Shown in pieces: positions 34,761 to 37,680 of a DNA stretch of 37,680 nucleotides. The DNA lies in the NCBI RefSeq assembly GCF_028705895.1, contig NZ_JAQWCQ010000037.1, forward strand, positions 1 through 37,680, in the 5' to 3' direction. The stretch is from Massilibacteroides sp. GTDB lineage: Bacteria; Bacteroidota; Bacteroidia; Bacteroidales; Tannerellaceae. The translations under genes and the position numbers were made by a program. Positions within the stretch are counted from its first letter, which is position 1; each line of letters starts with the position of its first letter. Under the pieces are notes generated by a model. The model had not been told where the DNA came from and ran no database searches. It was given only the letters and a program-made list of their open reading frames with translations.

Positions 34761-34791
34761 TTAGGGTTTCTATCTGCTACTTGCGACTATA
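34761..34791 (+). promoter_or_regulatory. Candidate ECF sigma promoter of fecR-susC
   Basis: TTAGGGTTT (34761-34769), 11 bases, then TTGCGACTATA (34781-34791). The motif is repeated exactly in inverted orientation before the sigma gene. The fecR ATG is 19 bases beyond the motif, a suitable leader. I did not find the motif before the downstream susC, so susC would be read from here through fecR. Confidence 0.7.
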
Positions 34792-34810
34792 TATACAAGA
34801 ACAAGATATA

Positions 34811-35782
34811 ATGGAAAAAAACATAGATAAAATCATAGCCCGGATACTAAATGGAGAAGCTTCAGCAGAAGAAATACTTCAGTTTAGTGGCTGGCTGAGC
34901 GCAGATAAAAAGAATGAAGAAGAATTTCGACGTATAAGAAGCTATTGGCGTGCGGAAGTATCTCAGGAACAGGCAAACAATCCGCTCACGTCATTAGAGA
35001 AACTAAACAAACGATTAACGAAACAGCCAACGCAAAAGAGAAACCGACTTATATTGCTCTCTCTTTCTGTTGCAGCCATTTCCTTATTAATTTTCAGCCT
35101 TTCAAATTACTACTTAGCTCCTGCCGATCCTCAGGAAACAACCCATTATTATACCTATATAACGGATAATAACAGATCAGCAATTACACTCGAAGACGGA
35201 ACGAAAGTATTTCTCAATAAAAATAGCCGACTTACCTACAACAATCACTACGGGAAGGAAAGCCGCAACATAGAACTTACAGGAGAAGCCTATTTTGAAG
35301 TAGCACACGACACACTGAATCCGTTCATCCTTACCATGGGAGAAAGCAGTATTCGTGTATTAGGCACGAAGTTTAATGCACAGTCACTTGAAGACGGTTC
35401 AGAAGTAACGGCAACCTTAGTAGAAGGTTCTATCCAGTTTCAAAGCGCAGATCAACAAGTCATTTTACTTCCCGACCAACAAGTCTGCTTCAACAAAGAA
35501 ACAAAAAGGATTGAAATAAAAGAAGTCAACAGCTATGAACGAACACTTTGGACGAGAAGTATCATCAAATATAAAACGATCCCGTTTGCTGAACTGATCA
35601 GCAGACTAAAAGAGACATACGATACCGAGATCATCATTAAAAATGCAGTTCTAAGAGACCCGGAACTAACCGTATCTGCTTCCTTTGACGAAAACCAAAG
35701 CTTAGAAGAGATACTAAAAGTAATATCCCGGAGCGTATCTATGAAGTGGACAAAAAAGGACAACGTATATTACATCCAATAA
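34811..35782 (+). CDS. FecR-family anti-sigma factor
   Basis: An inner-membrane anti-sigma factor that passes a signal from the outer-membrane transporter to the ECF sigma. I use the ATG at 34811 (323 residues). The in-frame TTG at 34781 lies inside the promoter motif. The cytosolic N-domain (about 1-75, EKNIDKIIARILNGEASAEE) binds sigma. A transmembrane helix follows (about 78-100, LILLSLSVAAISLLIFSL). The periplasmic FecR domain follows (EDGTKVFLNKNSRLTY, GEAYFEVAHD, VLGTKFNAQS), then a C-terminal STN-like DUF4974 domain (IPFAELISRLKETYDTEI, SLEEILKVI, ending DNVYYIQ). All parts are intact. It is divergent from the sigma gene, whereas sigma and fecR are more often co-directional. Confidence 0.94.
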   Translation: MEKNIDKIIARILNGEASAEEILQFSGWLSADKKNEEEFRRIRSYWRAEVSQEQANNPLTSLEKLNKRLTKQPTQKRNRLILLSLSVAAISLLIFSLSNYYLAPADPQETTHYYTYITDNNRSAITLEDGTKVFLNKNSRLTYNNHYGKESRNIELTGEAYFEVAHDTLNPFILTMGESSIRVLGTKFNAQSLEDGSEVTATLVEGSIQFQSADQQVILLPDQQVCFNKETKRIEIKEVNSYERTLWTRSIIKYKTIPFAELISRLKETYDTEIIIKNAVLRDPELTVSASFDENQSLEEILKVISRSVSMKWTKKDNVYYIQ

Positions 35783-35845
35783 ATCTATACTATTTATGTA
35801 CAATCTAAAAACAAGACGTATGAAAAAACTATCCGGTTAAAAAAT

Positions 35846-35877
35846 ACCGGCCATATACATAAAAGCATATGACCGGT
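35846..35877 (+). other. Hairpin in the fecR-susC intergenic region
   Basis: ACCGGCCATAT (35846-35856) pairs with ATATGACCGGT (35867-35877) with one mismatch and a 10-base loop. It lies in the 180-base gap between fecR and susC. No T-tract follows. It may affect transcript stability or the relative expression of fecR and susC. The rest of the gap shows nothing I recognise. Confidence 0.5.
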
Positions 35878-35962
35878 CGGTCCCAAAAAGTCAACGCTTC
35901 CGTTTCGACGCGCCTAAACATTGAATCAGAAGCAATTATCAACCTTTTATCTATACAAAAAT

Positions 35963-37680
35963 ATGAAAAATGTTTCGTATTGCAGGCCTTATTGCTATAA
36001 AGGTCTAAAAAAAACACTTAAAATTATGAAGATCACAACAGTCTTGCTTTTTGTGGTACTGTTTCAGTCTCTTGCATTAGACTCATACTCGCAAGAAACA
36101 GAAGTATCAGTAAAGGCAGGTCAAATGAGACTAACAGAGCTCTTTACTCTGATTGAGCAACAAAGCGAATTCCTGTTTTTTTATGTAGATTCTGATGTAA
36201 AAGATGTTGACGTTACGCTTAACACGCGAAGTAAAAAGATAGAAGACATTCTATCGCAGGCGTTAAATGGTACAAATCTTACCTATGCAATCAATGACAG
36301 AAATGTAAATATAGTTAAACGCTTAGATATGCAACAGCAAACCAAGCGACTTACGGGTACTATTACCGATCAACGTGGTGAACCCATAATAGGAGCCAAT
36401 GTCATTGTTAAAGGAACAACAAACGGTACGATAACAGACATGGATGGGCGGTTTAGCCTGAATGTTGCCCCTACGGATGTGCTTGTTGTTACCTATATCG
36501 GGTATAATAGTCAAGAAATAAATATAGATGGGCAAACGGTAATTAATATACAATTAACAGAAGATACACAAACGTTAGAAGAGGTGGTTGTGATTGGGTA
36601 TGGGACGGCTCGTAAGATCGACCTGACGGGTTCAATATCCTCTTTGGGCGGTGACAAACTAAAAATGAAGAATACTCCTCAACTCTCCAGTCAATTACAA
36701 GGGCAAATGGCTGGTGTACAGATCACACGTTCCAGTGGAGATCCTACATCGGGAGCGACTATTCGCGTTCGCGGGGTCACGACGTTGTCCACCAACGATC
36801 CATTAGTAATCGTAGATGGGGTTCCGGGGAATATCAATGACGTTGCTCCTGAAGATGTGAAAGATATTCAAGTATTGAAAGATGCAGCTTCGGCAGCTAT
36901 CTACGGCTCACGCGCTGCAGCAGGAGTTATCTTAGTAACTACAAAACGTGCCATGAGTAATCAATTCCATCTTTCCTACAATACCGAATATGGTATTGAT
37001 GCACCAACAGCAAAACCTAAGTTTGCCAACGCAGTACAATGGATGAACGGATACAACGAATTGGCTTATAACGATGGTGCCTCTTCGCTCTATTCTGCCT
37101 ATTCGGAAGATTTAATTAACAATTACGCACAGCTACGTGCTGAAGATCCAGACCGATATCCGGATACAGATTTCTTGGGGATGGGTATTAAAAGTTCCAC
37201 GCACCACCAGCGGCATTCTTTTTCGCTTAGCGGAGGAACCGAAAAACTTAAAACAAATTTCAGTCTTAATTACTACAATGCTGAAGCTCTTTACGACAAC
37301 AAAGACTATGAGCGTTTCAATGTACGTACTAACAACGACTATTCTATCAGTAGTTGGATTCATGCAAATGTAGATATGAACCTGCTTTATTCTAAAACAG
37401 TTAATCCTCATAATGCAGAGGGCAGTATCATGAATGATTTTATGTATCGTGCACCTATTTACAATGCTTTCTGGTCTGACGGTAATTATGCTGATGGGAA
37501 AGATGGTGATAACCCTTTTGCACTACATGATTTAGGAGGCTCAACGAAGGGGCAAAACTATCGTGTGGGCGGAAAAATCCAGTTAGATCTTACTCCAATA
37601 GAAGGACTTACCTTCACGGCGATAGCATCTCCTCAGTTTACTTCTTACAAAGAAAAAGATCATAAAAAGAAATATGAAGT
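35963..37680 (+). CDS. STN-domain SusC-family TonB-dependent transporter, 3' end outside window
   Basis: A signal-transducing outer-membrane transporter of the SusC type that starts PUL 2. The frame runs off the window at 37680 after about 572 codons. I choose the ATG at 35963, which adds a basic 21-residue leader (MKNVSYCRPYCYKGLKK...) before the signal peptide. STN-type SusC proteins often have such a leader, but the ATG at 36026 is also possible. Domains: signal hydrophobic core (about 25-38), STN domain (about 46-119, MRLTELFTLIEQQSEFLFFY, LTYAINDRNVNIVKR), carboxypeptidase-like domain (about 128-200, GEPIIGANVIVKGTT), TLEEVVVIGYGTARK, a plug (LVIVDGVPG, LKDAASAAIYGSRAAAGVI) and the beginning of the barrel. 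The STN domain links it to the FecR and ECF sigma encoded just upstream. Confidence 0.94.
   Translation, partial: MKNVSYCRPYCYKGLKKTLKIMKITTVLLFVVLFQSLALDSYSQETEVSVKAGQMRLTELFTLIEQQSEFLFFYVDSDVKDVDVTLNTRSKKIEDILSQALNGTNLTYAINDRNVNIVKRLDMQQQTKRLTGTITDQRGEPIIGANVIVKGTTNGTITDMDGRFSLNVAPTDVLVVTYIGYNSQEINIDGQTVINIQLTEDTQTLEEVVVIGYGTARKIDLTGSISSLGGDKLKMKNTPQLSSQLQGQMAGVQITRSSGDPTSGATIRVRGVTTLSTNDPLVIVDGVPGNINDVAPEDVKDIQVLKDAASAAIYGSRAAAGVILVTTKRAMSNQFHLSYNTEYGIDAPTAKPKFANAVQWMNGYNELAYNDGASSLYSAYSEDLINNYAQLRAEDPDRYPDTDFLGMGIKSSTHHQRHSFSLSGGTEKLKTNFSLNYYNAEALYDNKDYERFNVRTNNDYSISSWIHANVDMNLLYSKTVNPHNAEGSIMNDFMYRAPIYNAFWSDGNYADGKDGDNPFALHDLGGSTKGQNYRVGGKIQLDLTPIEGLTFTAIASPQFTSYKEKDHKKKYE

Noticed and set aside
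37133-37411. Open frames of 78-92 codons inside the second SusC
   Set aside because: The SusC frame is continuous through this region with family motifs on both sides; these are shadows.

Overview
The window looks like a chromosome segment from a member of the order Bacteroidales (Bacteroidota). I base this on two SusC/SusD-type glycan uptake loci, a hybrid two-component regulator, an ECF sigma/FecR/STN-SusC signalling cassette, several TAnnTTTG promoter-like boxes, the near absence of Shine-Dalgarno sequences, and moderately low GC. A Tannerellaceae/Parabacteroides-like source is possible, but I cannot prove the genus from sequence alone.

Region 1 (1-12069) is a compact polysaccharide utilization locus (PUL 1). 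It has a SusC transporter (5' end outside the window), a SusD lipoprotein, a heparinase II/III-fold polysaccharide lyase, and a lipoprotein GH88 unsaturated uronyl hydrolase. A convergent hybrid two-component sensor/AraC regulator follows. The lyase would cut a uronic-acid polysaccharide, GH88 would remove the resulting unsaturated uronate, and the hybrid regulator would sense the oligosaccharides. No sulfatase is visible.

Region 2 (12110-20811) is housekeeping: an aminoacyl-histidine dipeptidase with a flippase-like membrane protein, divergent from rsmA-mgtE, then ribonuclease Z and a secreted M16 metalloprotease. Region 3 (20812-22720) is gene-poor. It holds a REP-like hairpin cluster, an AT-rich structured stretch, rubrerythrin, and a 182-bp MITE-like element with perfect 20-bp terminal inverted repeats. 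Region 4 (22721-28867) is a six-gene co-directional run: GNAT-like protein, topoisomerase IV subunit B, lipoprotein, coaD, S41 protease, LEA14-like lipoprotein. Region 5 (28936-33973) has nagA and a secreted GH42 beta-galactosidase in one operon, divergent from a TGS-domain/uridine-kinase-like protein.

Region 6 (33963-37680) is the start of a second PUL (PUL 2): an ECF sigma factor, divergent from fecR (anti-sigma) and an STN-type SusC that runs off the window. The clearest unexplained signal is here. The 31-bp pattern TTAGGGTTT-N11-TTGCGACTATA occurs once in front of the sigma gene and once, in opposite orientation, in front of fecR. It is a strong candidate for the sigma factor's own promoter. 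The sigma gene also lacks a normal start codon in frame, and a TTG start would be put in frame by losing one A from an A6 tract. A 36-bp perfect repeat is shared between this promoter region and the terminator region of PUL 1.
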